From positions 186,001 through 250,000 of the forward strand of contig CBDEVP010000001.1 of the NCBI GenBank assembly GCA_965243485.1: 64,000 nucleotides of DNA, given 5' to 3'. Below, one piece after another: positions 9,168 through 18,273 of this stretch (its first letter is position 1; each line of letters opens with the position of its first letter). The notes beneath the pieces are model-generated. The model searched no databases and was not told where the DNA came from. It worked only from the letters and a program-made list of their open reading frames with translations. The DNA is from UBA7330 sp965243485. GTDB taxonomy: Bacteria > Bacteroidota > Bacteroidia > Cytophagales > Cyclobacteriaceae. The position numbers and the translations under genes were made by a program.

Positions 9168-10622
9168 ATGGACAAGGAATTTTTTGAAAATAGGCTCAAT
9201 ATCAATAGAAGACATTTTTTGGGAAAAATGGCTTTAGGTGTAGGTAGTGCTGCACTAGGGTCCTTACTGGTACCCGATCTGTTTAAAGGATCACCGTCAG
9301 CGATGACCGATCTTCCTCCCGGAATAAAGCATTACGCGCCTAAGGCAAAACGCATTATTATGTTGGTGCAAAATGGTGCCCCATCCCAGTTAGAGAGCTT
9401 TGATTATAAGCCGCTACTAAACCAAATGCACGGGGAAGATTTACCTGAATCTGTTAGAGGTGGTCAAAGGCTTACAGGCATGACAGCCGGCCAGGATCGT
9501 TTTCCATTGGTGGGGTCCAGATTTGGTTTTAACCAATATGGCCAGTCAGGGACCTTGGTTAGTGAACTATTTCCAAACATCGCTAAGATCACCGATGATA
9601 TTTGTGTGATTAAAACCATGCACACGGAGGCTATCAATCACGATCCGGCATTGACTTTTATACAGACAGGAGCTCAACAAGGAAACAGACCCAGTATGGG
9701 TGCCTGGATGAGCTATGGGCTGGGAAGTGAAAACAAAAACCTTCCGGCTTTTTGTGTATTGTTATCCAAAGGGGAGGGTAACGGACAAGGAGTTTACTCT
9801 AAACTTTGGTCCAATGGTTTCCTGGATAGCATCCACCAGGGTGTACAGTTTAGTGCCAGTGAAGATCCAATCTTGTACCTCAATAATCCCGATGGAATTG
9901 ATAAGAAAAGCCGAAAGCAAATGTTGAATCACCTGGCTGAGCTTAACTCAATGGGATTTGAAGAATTTGGTGACCCAGAAATCCATACCAAAATTAAACA
10001 GTATGAAATGGCATACCGCATGCAGACTGCAGTACCAGAGGTTACTGATATCTCCAAAGAACCGGATCATATTATCAAGATGTATGGTTCCGATTGTCTG
10101 ACACCAGGTACGTATGCGTCCAATTGTCTGCTCGCCCGTAAGCTATCTGAATCAGGCGTTCGTTTTGTGCAGCTGTACCACCAGGGATGGGATCAGCACA
10201 ACAATCTGGTGACTGATATGCCTAAACAGGCTAAAGATGTAGATCGCGCCTCAGCAGCATTAGTCAGGGACTTAAAACAACGTGGATTGCTTGATGAAAC
10301 ACTGGTAATCTGGGGTGGTGAGTTTGGGCGAACCAATTATTGCCAGGGTAAGCTTACAGAAGACAACTACGGTAGAGATCACCACCCTAGGTGTTTCAGC
10401 ATATGGATGGCCGGTGGTGGTGTGAAATCAGGGATCACTCATGGTGAAACAGATGAATTTGGCTACAATATTGTCAAAGATCCAGTACATGTTCATGATT
10501 TACAGGCCACTATTTTGCACCTCATGGGTCTTGACCATGAAAAGCTCACTTACAAGTACCTCGGAAGAAGGTTCCGTTTAACAGACGTGCATGGCAGTGT
10601 TGTTAATAATATTATTGCCTAA
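9168..10622 (+). CDS. DUF1501 family protein, Tat-exported
   Basis: 484 aa with a clear twin-arginine leader (NINRRHFLGKMALGVGSAALG). DUF1501 proteins share the alkaline-phosphatase/sulfatase fold. Visible family features are the VQNGAPSQLESFDYKP segment near the start, HTEAINHDPA in the middle, WDQHNNL, WGGEFGRTNYCQG and the DHHPRCFSIWMAGGGVKSG block near the C-terminus. Members almost always sit next to a DUF1549/DUF1553 gene, as here (6-base gap upstream, 2-base gap downstream), so the two products probably act together. Tat export suggests folding and perhaps metal loading in the cytoplasm. Substrate unknown. Confidence 0.93.
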   Translation: MDKEFFENRLNINRRHFLGKMALGVGSAALGSLLVPDLFKGSPSAMTDLPPGIKHYAPKAKRIIMLVQNGAPSQLESFDYKPLLNQMHGEDLPESVRGGQRLTGMTAGQDRFPLVGSRFGFNQYGQSGTLVSELFPNIAKITDDICVIKTMHTEAINHDPALTFIQTGAQQGNRPSMGAWMSYGLGSENKNLPAFCVLLSKGEGNGQGVYSKLWSNGFLDSIHQGVQFSASEDPILYLNNPDGIDKKSRKQMLNHLAELNSMGFEEFGDPEIHTKIKQYEMAYRMQTAVPEVTDISKEPDHIIKMYGSDCLTPGTYASNCLLARKLSESGVRFVQLYHQGWDQHNNLVTDMPKQAKDVDRASAALVRDLKQRGLLDETLVIWGGEFGRTNYCQGKLTEDNYGRDHHPRCFSIWMAGGGVKSGITHGETDEFGYNIVKDPVHVHDLQATILHLMGLDHEKLTYKYLGRRFRLTDVHGSVVNNIIA

Positions 10623-10624
10623 CA

Positions 10625-12748
10625 ATGGTGAAAGTTAAAAGTATTATTTCCTGGTCTGCCTTCGGTCTGCTGTGTTTGCTTACTGTACTTCTGATTTTTG
10701 AGGACGGGGTCGTTATTCCGGTTTGGTTACAGCCGGCAGGCAGGATGCATCCGCTGGTTTTGCATTTTCCCATTGCTTTTGTCTTTCTGCTGGTTTTGCT
10801 GGATCTTTTCAAAAAATATCTCGGTACTGGTGTTTACCAAGTAGCGAGTGGGTTTTTAATCAATTTAACTGCCTTATTTACAACCCTTGCGGTTGTTCTA
10901 GGCTTTTTCCTGTATAAGGAGGGGTACGATAGTCAGGTAATGGCCTTACACAAATGGTCGGGTGTAGCTGTTGGTTATCTGAGTTACATACTGCTTATTA
11001 TTCCTTTTCATTCAGTGTTTTATAAAGTTACATTATACTTCAGCTTCATTGTGGTAATCATGGCCGGTCACTTTGGTGCCGGTCTGACACACGGGAGTGA
11101 TTTCCTGCTGGAACCTGTAAGGCAGGACAAAAAGGTATCTATTCAGGACACCACTCTTTTTGTTTCTGTCATCCAGCCAATTCTTACTACGAAGTGTCAT
11201 AGCTGTCACAACGCGGACAAGCACAAGGGGGGTCTGGATATATCAAGTTTAGCGGCCATTAAAAATGGTGGTGAAAATGGGCCCCTATGGATTCCCAACA
11301 ACCCTAGCAAAAGTGCAATTATTCACCGGGCCTTGCTTCCGGTAGCGCACAAAGAACACATGCCTCCTAAAGGCAAAGAACAACTTACAGAACTGGAAGT
11401 TCAATTACTTCACAAATGGATAGGAGCTGGAGCCAATGAGCAACTTTTCCTGACTGATTTGTCTGAATCTGATACACTCGCTTTGCTGGCAAGAAATTTT
11501 ATTGACGTTGGAAATAAAGGAAGCGACTATCGTTTTTCTTTTGTAGAACAGGATATAATCGAAGAGCTGAATATTCCGTTCCGTATGGTGGAACAAAAAT
11601 CCCCCTCATCACCAGCCATTGTTGCCACCATTTTCGGGAGACAAACCTATAAAATGGAATTTTTGAAGGAGTTATCTGCTGTTAAAGAACAACTAGTGGA
11701 CCTTAATCTTTCTTATCTACCCATTAAGACTGAGGAGTTAGAAATCATTGGTTCTTTTGAAAACCTGGAAGAGCTTAATCTCAATTTCACTGATATTACA
11801 TCCAGTGATCTTGAGTTACTGTCACCCTGTAAGAAACTTAAATCTCTATCACTCTCCGGTACTTCCGTGGAATTTGATGGATTGGATGTGATAAGACAAA
11901 TACCGTCTTTAGAGCACCTATATCTTTGGAATACCTCTATCTCAAATAGTGAAATTGGTGATTTAAAGAAAAGATTTCCAGATGTGCATTTTGAGTTGGG
12001 ATACTTGCCTGAAGATGAAGGTAAGATTAAACTTACTCCACCTATTCTGGCTAGTAAAAAGACAATAATAGGCGGTACAGATAAAGTTGTGTTGTCCCAT
12101 AAACTACAAGATGTTAGGATACACTATACCATTGATGGTTCTGAGCCGGATAGTAGCTCTGAAGCCTATACAGAGCCATTGACTTTTGAGGATGATATTG
12201 AGTTAAAAGCAGTAGCCATCAAAGAAGGTTGGATAACAAGTAATGTAGCTGTTATCGAATTTTATCAAAAAGGGCTGGTTCCGGAAGGCATCACCCTGGC
12301 ATTTGAACCTGATATGAAATTTGCAGGAATGGGGGCACATAGTTTAATAGATGATAAAAAAGGAGGAACTGATATTGCCCCTTCTGCCTGGGTGGGGTTT
12401 TCAACTGATCATTTCAGTGCCATGGCTGACTTTGGGGAGGCCCCTCCCCGGATCAACAAGTTGGTGTTTAGTTATGGAGTTGTAATAAGGCAAAGGTTAG
12501 CACCTCCGGAAAGCATTGAAATATGGGCAGGAAATAACAAGGATTCTCTGACTCTACTCGAAAAAAGGGCTGTAGAATACACTAAAGATACACCTGCAAA
12601 AGCGGTATTGTTTTCTGATTTCTCCTTTGATAACTTAGAATACCGGTATTACCAGGTTAATGGGGTACCTAGACAGAAGTTACCAGACTGGCATACTCAC
12701 AAAGGGAAGTCATCTTGGTTAATTGTTGATCAATTGTTTTTTTACTAA
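10625..12748 (+). CDS. Membrane-anchored DUF2231 / PSCyt1 / LRR protein
   Basis: 707 aa. The N-terminal ~155 residues hold about five hydrophobic helices, including the DUF2231-like segment HPLVLHFPIAFVFLLVLLDL. A PSCyt1 cytochrome domain (about 180-265) follows with haem motif CHSCH and the typical HMPPKGKEQLTELE end. Next are leucine-rich repeats (about 340-450), a chitobiase-C-like beta domain (TIDGSEPDSSSEAYTEPL, about 470-540) and a discoidin-like C-terminal region. The combination suggests a haem domain held at the inner membrane with binding modules reaching into the periplasm. It is last in the operon 5770-12,748 and may pass electrons between the exported partners and the membrane; that role is inferred. 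Confidence 0.88.
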   Translation: MVKVKSIISWSAFGLLCLLTVLLIFEDGVVIPVWLQPAGRMHPLVLHFPIAFVFLLVLLDLFKKYLGTGVYQVASGFLINLTALFTTLAVVLGFFLYKEGYDSQVMALHKWSGVAVGYLSYILLIIPFHSVFYKVTLYFSFIVVIMAGHFGAGLTHGSDFLLEPVRQDKKVSIQDTTLFVSVIQPILTTKCHSCHNADKHKGGLDISSLAAIKNGGENGPLWIPNNPSKSAIIHRALLPVAHKEHMPPKGKEQLTELEVQLLHKWIGAGANEQLFLTDLSESDTLALLARNFIDVGNKGSDYRFSFVEQDIIEELNIPFRMVEQKSPSSPAIVATIFGRQTYKMEFLKELSAVKEQLVDLNLSYLPIKTEELEIIGSFENLEELNLNFTDITSSDLELLSPCKKLKSLSLSGTSVEFDGLDVIRQIPSLEHLYLWNTSISNSEIGDLKKRFPDVHFELGYLPEDEGKIKLTPPILASKKTIIGGTDKVVLSHKLQDVRIHYTIDGSEPDSSSEAYTEPLTFEDDIELKAVAIKEGWITSNVAVIEFYQKGLVPEGITLAFEPDMKFAGMGAHSLIDDKKGGTDIAPSAWVGFSTDHFSAMADFGEAPPRINKLVFSYGVVIRQRLAPPESIEIWAGNNKDSLTLLEKRAVEYTKDTPAKAVLFSDFSFDNLEYRYYQVNGVPRQKLPDWHTHKGKSSWLIVDQLFFY

Positions 12749-13260
12749 TTCGTCCAGTTTGTAGTTCAGATAATTATTCATCAACAACCTTGACAACATA
12801 TTCTAAATAAATGACAAATATCTGACGGCTCAACTTGTGATTCAATCGCTATCGGTAGGTATAATCGTCACTAGAGGTGATGAAAAATTAAAACCCTCCC
12901 AACATTTTCGGCTTGTTTTCTGATTGAAACCCTACCCTTCTTTAACCTTCCCGGAATAAACCACTAGATGAGCGCTTGATCCACTTGTGAGTTAAACCTA
13001 ATTTGAATGGGCCATGTGACAAGAGGATTATGAAAAGAACATTAAAAAGCGGAGGAGATAGGAGCTGCTGACGGCTGTAGCCACGGATCTGTTTACTGAC
13101 CGGGTGTTGGCCTACCAGAATGATCGAAGACGGATGTGTAAAAGCTGCAGGTGATTCAGGAAAAAAGAAGGGCTCCAAAGAACCAACATGCACTCACCGG
13201 AATCGTTGATCAAACGGCCACTAAGTTTAGTTGATTAACGTAACGGATCAGCTATAATAG
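12749..13260. other. Gene-free stretch between convergent genes, possible decayed coding sequence
   Basis: No intact gene and no convincing terminator hairpin is seen. On the plus strand from about 13,016 to 13,236 one frame reads like protein interrupted by a few stops (for example EELLTAVATDLFTDRVLAY without start or family match). This could be a dead gene remnant, but I cannot name it. Confidence 0.35.
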
Positions 13261-15489
13261 CTACAAATTGAACCAGTAGGAAAGTTTTACAACTAACGCT
13301 CGGGATTTCGGACGATTAAATTCAACAAATCGTTCGTTAGTAGCTGCAAAATAATTATCTGTGTATACAATATACAGATCCGATACCGGCTTAAATCGCC
13401 ATTGCAATCGGGAATTGATGTTCATATTGTTGATCTGCTCGTTATATTGGATAAATGTGGTCCAGAATAGGCTTTTGGTAAAGGTGATATCAAATCGGGG
13501 GCCTATCAGCAACAGATTGGCATCATGGTAAGGATCGGGAAGCCTGATTCGGTTATAGGTAAAATTCATCGCCAGATTGCCCCTCGCCCCAAACCGGTAG
13601 GTGATTGTGCCGTCCAGGTTCACCCTATTTCCATTAAAATAGTGACCCGACCGGGTAGAAATGTTGAAAAAGAAGGAGTTTCGGGCATCTGATTCATAAG
13701 ATGCAAAAATAAAATTGTAAGCATAATCTGAATCTTGTGGTAGCTCCGGACCATTGGTGCCGGAAGGATCAAAAGGTGAAAACAGGTAAACAAACTCCCT
13801 TCGAAACCGGATATTAAAGTTGGAAGTGTTCCTGAAATTAATGCGATAAAGCAGGTTGATGTCCCAGTCGGTCAGTCCATACGTCTGGTTCCAGGTGACA
13901 TCATAGTCAAAGCCAGGAGCATGTGACTGAATGATCCCACTTTCCGGATAAAAGTTATGATAAATGGTAGATCGGCTTCGCATGAAGTCTGTGCGGCGTA
14001 CAAAACCTACTTCTGGATTGAAATGGGCACCTACATTTCTGAAATCTGAATCCGCCTGCCATCGGTATGAGTCATAGGCCCCGCTAATTCCCCATGAAAA
14101 TGCACTGTCAGGTTTGTCTGGCTCAAAGGACTGATGGTAGTAGGCCTTTCCTCTCCAGGTATTGTCTGGGGTAGCCAGGTTTACATCTATACCAAGCGTC
14201 CGGTTCCATTGTTCCGTCTTCATCCTGAATTCTGAGCCAATAGAATCCTGAAAAGCCTGTTTGTTGACCATAATTCCAGCGATATTGGAACGAGCACCAA
14301 TACGGTATTGTGCGGTGGCTAAAGTATAGTTGATCGATGTCAGGTCAATTGTCTCATCCTCTGCAGCCTGGATACTCATAAATCCTACCCGCCATTTGTT
14401 ATTAATATTTCCACTAAGTCTGGCGCCACCATAAAGCTTGTTTTGGACATTTGACCCGGTGGTTGAATCTCTAGTGACACCTATTCGACGGGAAAAAAAA
14501 GGGCGAGTTCCATTCCCCCCAAAATTGGAAAACAAGTCGGCATTTTCCTGGAAAAACTGTCTTCTTTCCGGGAAGAAAATTTCAAAACGGTCCAGGTTGG
14601 TAACCTGCTGATCTGTTTCTACCTGGGAGAAATCCGGGTTTACGGTCAGATCAAGGTTTAATGAGGAGCTTACCGCAATTTTAGCATCTCCGCCAATTGA
14701 AAAATTTTCGGTACTACCAGAACCATTTTCATAGTCCTTCATGATGCCGGCAGAAGTGTAAGGTATTAAGGAAACATTTGGGCCAGGGGTGTTTAATGGC
14801 TGATCCCAGAGAAGTTCTTTGTTAAAAGCAAGGTTAAGTAACCTGAAATTTCGGGGAATTGGAGACCAGGTAGATCGTTCAGCATACTCACTGTCTATTC
14901 TGTAAAAGTTGACATACCAGGAATCCATACCTTCTTTGAATCGTAACGTTTTAAACGGAATGGCCATTTCTACTACCCAATAATCAGGGTACATTCGAGC
15001 TGCAGAATACCATTTATTATCCCAGGTAAGCGAAAAGCCATCATCTCCCCGTGATTCGCTGCCTCCGTTCGAAATAAGTCCTTCACGCTGAACACCTTCC
15101 GGATTTACCCCAAAAAAAAAGGCATTGGTTTTATCTTTGTAAGTATCAAGAACAACAGTAAAGTTATCATATGCCGGTCCGAAAAAGTCACGTCTTAGGG
15201 AAGGTACCACATAGTTCCTGGGTCCCAGGTTATGCATTTTTGCAAAGACATAGAGGTATTGATCGTCGTAGGCCATTCGGACCTCTGTTTGCGCAAAAGC
15301 AAGGGAAGAATCGTAAGGAAACTGCTGCATAAAGTCCTTTGCTACTTCAGTGGATTGCCAAACTGATTCTTCTGGAAGACCGTCTATGCGGACAGGTTCA
15401 TCTATTCGGTTCATCTGCAACCCCTGAGCATTGATTTTTCCACAACTAAGTATCAGAAAAAGAGACAAAAAATAGAATAATATTTTCAT
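13261..15489 (-). CDS. DUF5916 / carbohydrate-binding family 9-like outer-membrane protein
   Basis: 742 aa with a Sec signal peptide (MKILFYFLSLFLILSCGKINAQ). The first ~200 residues match the CBM9-like fold (VRIDGLPEESVWQSTEVAKDF, then VRMAYDDQYLYVFAKM). The rest is DUF5916, including PDFSQVETDQQVTNLDRFE and FFPERRQFFQENADLF, followed by long stretches of alternating aromatic and polar residues and the final SYWFNL, as in outer-membrane beta-barrels. The family is widespread in Bacteroidetes; its function is not established. It is transcribed towards the haem operon and has no close partner. The IS3 element lies about 300 bases upstream of its start. Confidence 0.9.
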   Translation of the reverse strand: MKILFYFLSLFLILSCGKINAQGLQMNRIDEPVRIDGLPEESVWQSTEVAKDFMQQFPYDSSLAFAQTEVRMAYDDQYLYVFAKMHNLGPRNYVVPSLRRDFFGPAYDNFTVVLDTYKDKTNAFFFGVNPEGVQREGLISNGGSESRGDDGFSLTWDNKWYSAARMYPDYWVVEMAIPFKTLRFKEGMDSWYVNFYRIDSEYAERSTWSPIPRNFRLLNLAFNKELLWDQPLNTPGPNVSLIPYTSAGIMKDYENGSGSTENFSIGGDAKIAVSSSLNLDLTVNPDFSQVETDQQVTNLDRFEIFFPERRQFFQENADLFSNFGGNGTRPFFSRRIGVTRDSTTGSNVQNKLYGGARLSGNINNKWRVGFMSIQAAEDETIDLTSINYTLATAQYRIGARSNIAGIMVNKQAFQDSIGSEFRMKTEQWNRTLGIDVNLATPDNTWRGKAYYHQSFEPDKPDSAFSWGISGAYDSYRWQADSDFRNVGAHFNPEVGFVRRTDFMRSRSTIYHNFYPESGIIQSHAPGFDYDVTWNQTYGLTDWDINLLYRINFRNTSNFNIRFRREFVYLFSPFDPSGTNGPELPQDSDYAYNFIFASYESDARNSFFFNISTRSGHYFNGNRVNLDGTITYRFGARGNLAMNFTYNRIRLPDPYHDANLLLIGPRFDITFTKSLFWTTFIQYNEQINNMNINSRLQWRFKPVSDLYIVYTDNYFAATNERFVEFNRPKSRALVVKLSYWFNL

Positions 15490-15797
15490 TGAATTTCAGG
15501 TAGGATAGAAAACTTTAGTGACCTGTTCACTGTCTTTGGCCACTGCCACGGCGATTAGGGCTACCGGCACGTGTCAGCGTACCTATGTCGCCATCTTATT
15601 TAGATATTAAAGATTATTTTGTAGTCTGGGTTATACCTGCATCAATAACGAGCATAAAGCAGACAAATACGGATTGCAAATTCACATAAAATGGGATAAG
15701 AAAAATCTAAAAAACTTGCAGTATAATCTAGATTTACTCATTAATCCCCTCCTCTTACATCCTCAGTGGGGGTTAGCTACGGAGTCACTCAGAGCCC
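15490..15797. other. Intergenic region upstream of the DUF5916 gene
   Basis: About 308 bases with no gene. It must hold the promoter of the minus-strand DUF5916 gene, but I see no clear consensus boxes. The IS3 element begins at 15,798. Confidence 0.4.
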
Positions 15798-15859
15798 TGT
15801 AATACTCCCCATTATTCAGACCAAAGGAGTGTTTTGCTAAGTTAATATTTTGGTGTTGA

Positions 15860-16518
15860 TCAGGCTGCATTTTCTAAAGAACTCATGTAACGTTTGGAAG
15901 GAGTTTCTTTGATGGTGTGATGAACCTTCACATCATTATAGTAATCAATATAGTATTCGATATTCTTGTAAAGTTCTATCCCATCTTCAGCAGGGTTGAG
16001 ATAGATGTACTTGTGCTTCAACGTCCTCCAGAACCTTTCGATCCACCTGTTATCAATAGCTCGTCCTTTGCCGTCCATTGAGATTTTGATTTCAAGTTCA
16101 TCTAGTGTTGTTGTCCAATGTGCAGAGGTAAACTGAGAACCCTGATCAGAGTTGATGATCTCTGGCTTACCGTGGGTAAGGATAGCTTCTTGCAGGACAT
16201 TGATGCACCATTTGGCTTCCAGTGTATTGGAGACACCCCAGCCGACAATCTTGCGGCTGTAGATATCCATAATGGCTGTACAGTACATAAAGCCTTTAGC
16301 CATGGGTATGTAGGTAATATCTATGCACCAGGCTTGATTGGCTCTTTTGATGTCCAGGCCCCGAAGCAGGTACGGTCTTACATAATCTTCAGGTTCTCCG
16401 GCTTTTCTCCCAATGGCCTGTAGTAGATCCTGCTGCGGTTAATGTTTAGTAATTCACATTGCTTGCGAACAGATAGCTTAATCATGCGCCCGGAAATCAG
16501 TTTGACACGCTCTTTCAT
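15860..16518 (-). pseudogene. IS3-family transposase OrfB, internally deleted and frameshifted
   Basis: The frame starts at ATG 16,518-16,516, overlapping the orfA stop, and reads MKERVKLISGRMIKLSVRK as a normal OrfB N-terminus. It runs to a stop just after NLKIM (16,378-16,380). The integrase core then resumes in another frame with RPYLLRGLDIKRANQAWCID. Around 50-60 residues that normally separate these parts are missing. The core keeps the DDE residues: Asp in AWCIDITYIP, Asp in INSDQGSQFTS and Glu in RWIERFWRTLK. Catalytic residues survive, but the polypeptide cannot be made in one piece, so this copy is probably inactive unless complemented. Confidence 0.87.
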
Positions 16519-16805
16519 AGGCCGGTTTTCTTCAAGCTTTTTTTTAGAAAATCATTCTCTACTTTCAGCTGCCCGATCTGAGCATACAACTTCTCTGCAT
16601 CTACAGATGGCTCTTCCTGCTGAGCTGATCCGAAAGAAAAGACAATCGACATCTTTTCAAGAAACTCCTTTTTCCATCGTGAGATCACTACATGACTCAC
16701 TTCATATTTCTTGGAGAGTTCGGCCAGGGTATGATGTTCCTTTACCGCTTCCAGTGCTACTCTGGCTTTAAATTCAGGTGTGAATTTTCGTCTGCTTGTT
16801 TTCAT
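16515..16805 (-). CDS. IS3-family transposase OrfA (HTH)
   Basis: 96 aa. The N-terminal helix-turn-helix reads RRKFTPEFKARVALEAVKE then LAELSKKYEVSHVVISRWKK. A leucine-zipper-like C-terminus follows (EKLYAQIGQLKVENDFLKK), as in IS3 OrfA proteins that bind the element ends. Near its end is a run of eight A on the coding strand (complement of 16,538-16,545). A -1 slip there would read KLEENRPMKERV straight into orfB, the usual programmed fusion. The gene itself is intact, but the downstream orfB is broken. Confidence 0.92.
   Translation of the reverse strand: MKTSRRKFTPEFKARVALEAVKEHHTLAELSKKYEVSHVVISRWKKEFLEKMSIVFSFGSAQQEEPSVDAEKLYAQIGQLKVENDFLKKSLKKTGL
16538..16545 (-). promoter_or_regulatory. 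Probable programmed -1 frameshift site of the IS3 element
   Basis: The orfA coding strand has CTA AAA AAA AGC. Slipping back one base in this A8 run continues as AAG CTT GAA GAA AAC CGG CCT ATG, which joins orfA to orfB without a stop. Such slippery A runs make the OrfAB fusion transposase in the IS3 family. Recoding is inferred from sequence only. Confidence 0.7.
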
Positions 16806-16873
16806 AGGTAATAGTCAATTTAGATATTGTTTTGTTAACTATTCCTATGGTCCGATTTTTAGGGAGTATTACA

Positions 16874-17316
16874 ATCTATGGGACTTTGGAGATGGGTTAA
16901 CTTCGACTGCAAAAGACCCGTCCCATTATTACTATGAGGTGGGCACCTTCACAGTTATCCTGATTATCAGCACCGGAGATTGTGAAAAGACAATCGTCAA
17001 AGAAGATTTGATAACTGTTTCGCCATCAGGAACTGAAATAGTTCTTGGTGCTGTCAATGAGTCAAGGGGGAATATCAAAATGTATCCGCAACCATTTGAT
17101 CATTCTTTGACCATAGAACTCCACATTATTGAGGCTGGATTCTATCAATTCGAGGTATTTGATCTCTCAGGAGTGAGCTTGTTGGCAGAATCTCAGCAAC
17201 TGGCAAAAGGAGAATCTAGGATCAAAATTGATGGATCAAAATTGAGTTCAAGTGTTTATCTCTGCAAGGTTTCCAATGGAGAAAACGAGCAGTGGGTTAA
17301 AGCAGTCAAAAGATGA
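16874..17316 (+). pseudogene. 5'-truncated PKD-domain protein with type IX secretion tail
   Basis: Coding sequence begins exactly at the outer edge of the IS element and has no start of its own; upstream codons in this frame are IS sequence. It opens inside a PKD domain (LWDFGDGLTSTAKDPSHYYY). The last ~75 residues match the T9SS type A sorting domain: MYPQPFDHSLTIEL, FEVFDLSGVSLL, LSSSVYLCKVSNGE and final WVKAVKR. The product would have been a large secreted adhesin or glycan-binding protein. Its N-terminus is not left of the IS, so insertion was followed by deletion or rearrangement. It overlaps the next gene by an ATGA. Confidence 0.8.
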
Positions 17317-18020
17317 AAAAAATAACACCATGTCCGAAATTTCCCGGGATTATTTTTTGCTTTCTGGTTATACTAAGTTCCTGTCTACGAATTGATCAGA
17401 TTGAACAAATTAATTCCCAACCTGTCATACTGATCAATGGCCAAAATTCAATGACTAGGGATTCAATGAAACTGACCAATAGCCGTGGCCAATACCCAGT
17501 TGAAATCAGCATTCAAGATCGCGATAATAACCTTAAGTCAATTTCATTTGAAATTCTATCTGGTCAAGGAAGTCTCTTTCAAAATGGCATAGCAACAGAG
17601 GAAATTCAATTAGACAAGTTTGAAAATCTTTCAATTAGCTATGGTCCTAATCGTACTGGCGTTCATATTATAAGTTTTCATGCTGAGGATGCTTTTGACC
17701 AATCTTCATCGAATAATTTAGAGCTATTTGTATTCGGTAACTTTTTGCCAATTGCACAGTTTAACTTGGTCAAACCAGAAGTACAACATGACCCATTGGA
17801 GCATCAAATTGATGCTTCTTTTAGTTATGATCCGGATGAAAAATTTGGTGGTGGGCTATTGGAATATGAATTCACTTTTTTAGGAAAAATTGTAGAACTG
17901 AATAAAAGCCAAATTGGTATTATCTTTCCCGAACCTGGTACTTATGATATTGGGTTGAGAGTCAGGGATAATGACGGAGAATGGAGCCCAAAATTAATTA
18001 AATCATTCCTAATAGATTAG
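17313..18020 (+). CDS. Lipoprotein with Ig/PKD-like fold, function unknown
   Basis: 235 aa. The N-terminus GIIFCFLVILSSC ends in a lipobox Cys at about residue 24. The mature part has two beta-rich segments: an Ig-like stretch (SFEILSGQGSLFQNG, then GVHIISFHAEDAFDQSS) and a PKD-like end (DASFSYDPDEKFGGG, EPGTYDIGLRVRDNDGEWSP). No enzyme motif is seen. Its start overlaps the stop of the truncated T9SS gene by four bases, so the two were once an operon. It may now depend on outward transcription from the IS or a promoter inside the remnant. Binding or structural roles are possible; I cannot choose. Confidence 0.78.
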   Translation: MKKITPCPKFPGIIFCFLVILSSCLRIDQIEQINSQPVILINGQNSMTRDSMKLTNSRGQYPVEISIQDRDNNLKSISFEILSGQGSLFQNGIATEEIQLDKFENLSISYGPNRTGVHIISFHAEDAFDQSSSNNLELFVFGNFLPIAQFNLVKPEVQHDPLEHQIDASFSYDPDEKFGGGLLEYEFTFLGKIVELNKSQIGIIFPEPGTYDIGLRVRDNDGEWSPKLIKSFLID

Positions 18021-18144
18021 ATCAGTATATGACCTCACTTGAGGTTATAAGTATATGTAATTCAGATAATTATTATTATTGTATTTTTCAAATAACTGAT
18101 TAACTTTAAACTTCATTATTTTACTTTAGCTGGTTCTTAATCGC

Positions 18145-18171
18145 AGTAAATGCCCCATGGGGGCATTTACT
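18145..18171. terminator. Perfect 12-bp hairpin after the lipoprotein gene
   Basis: AGTAAATGCCCC (18,145-18,156) pairs perfectly with GGGGCATTTACT (18,160-18,171) around the loop ATG. There is no long T run, so it may be a terminator, an RNA-processing site or a protein-binding palindrome. It lies between the lipoprotein and histidine kinase genes. Confidence 0.55.
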
Positions 18172-18273
18172 CATTTATCTAAGAAGATAAATATTTCATA
18201 CGAAAATATATACGGCCGTTGTTGACTATTCTGGTGTATTTTGCTTATCTTAAAGCATTACTTTACACTAGCT

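Larger units (their letters stand above)
15798..16873 (-). mobile_element. Defective IS3-family insertion sequence
   Basis: The ends are inverted repeats: TGTAATACTCCC at 15,798-15,809 and its exact complement at 16,862-16,873, followed inward by less perfect matching (TCrGACCAwAGGA). Between them, on the minus strand, lie orfA and an orfB with an internal deletion. At 1076 bp it is shorter than typical complete IS3 elements (about 1.2-1.5 kb). The bases outside the two ends (agccc and atcta) do not form a target duplication. This suggests recombination or deletion after insertion. A related orphan end sits at 1438-1496. Confidence 0.9.

Noticed and set aside
9168..10622. A sulfatase in the DUF1501 gene
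   Set aside because: It has the related fold but no CxPSR/formylglycine motif, so sulfatase activity cannot be claimed.
16780..16873. Start of the PKD/T9SS gene at 16,780
   Set aside because: These codons are the IS terminal sequence read through; they do not encode a signal peptide or domain.
18219..18243. Promoter TTG...TATTTTG before the PAS histidine kinase
   Set aside because: The -7 box is one T short of TANNTTTG and the spacing is too small.
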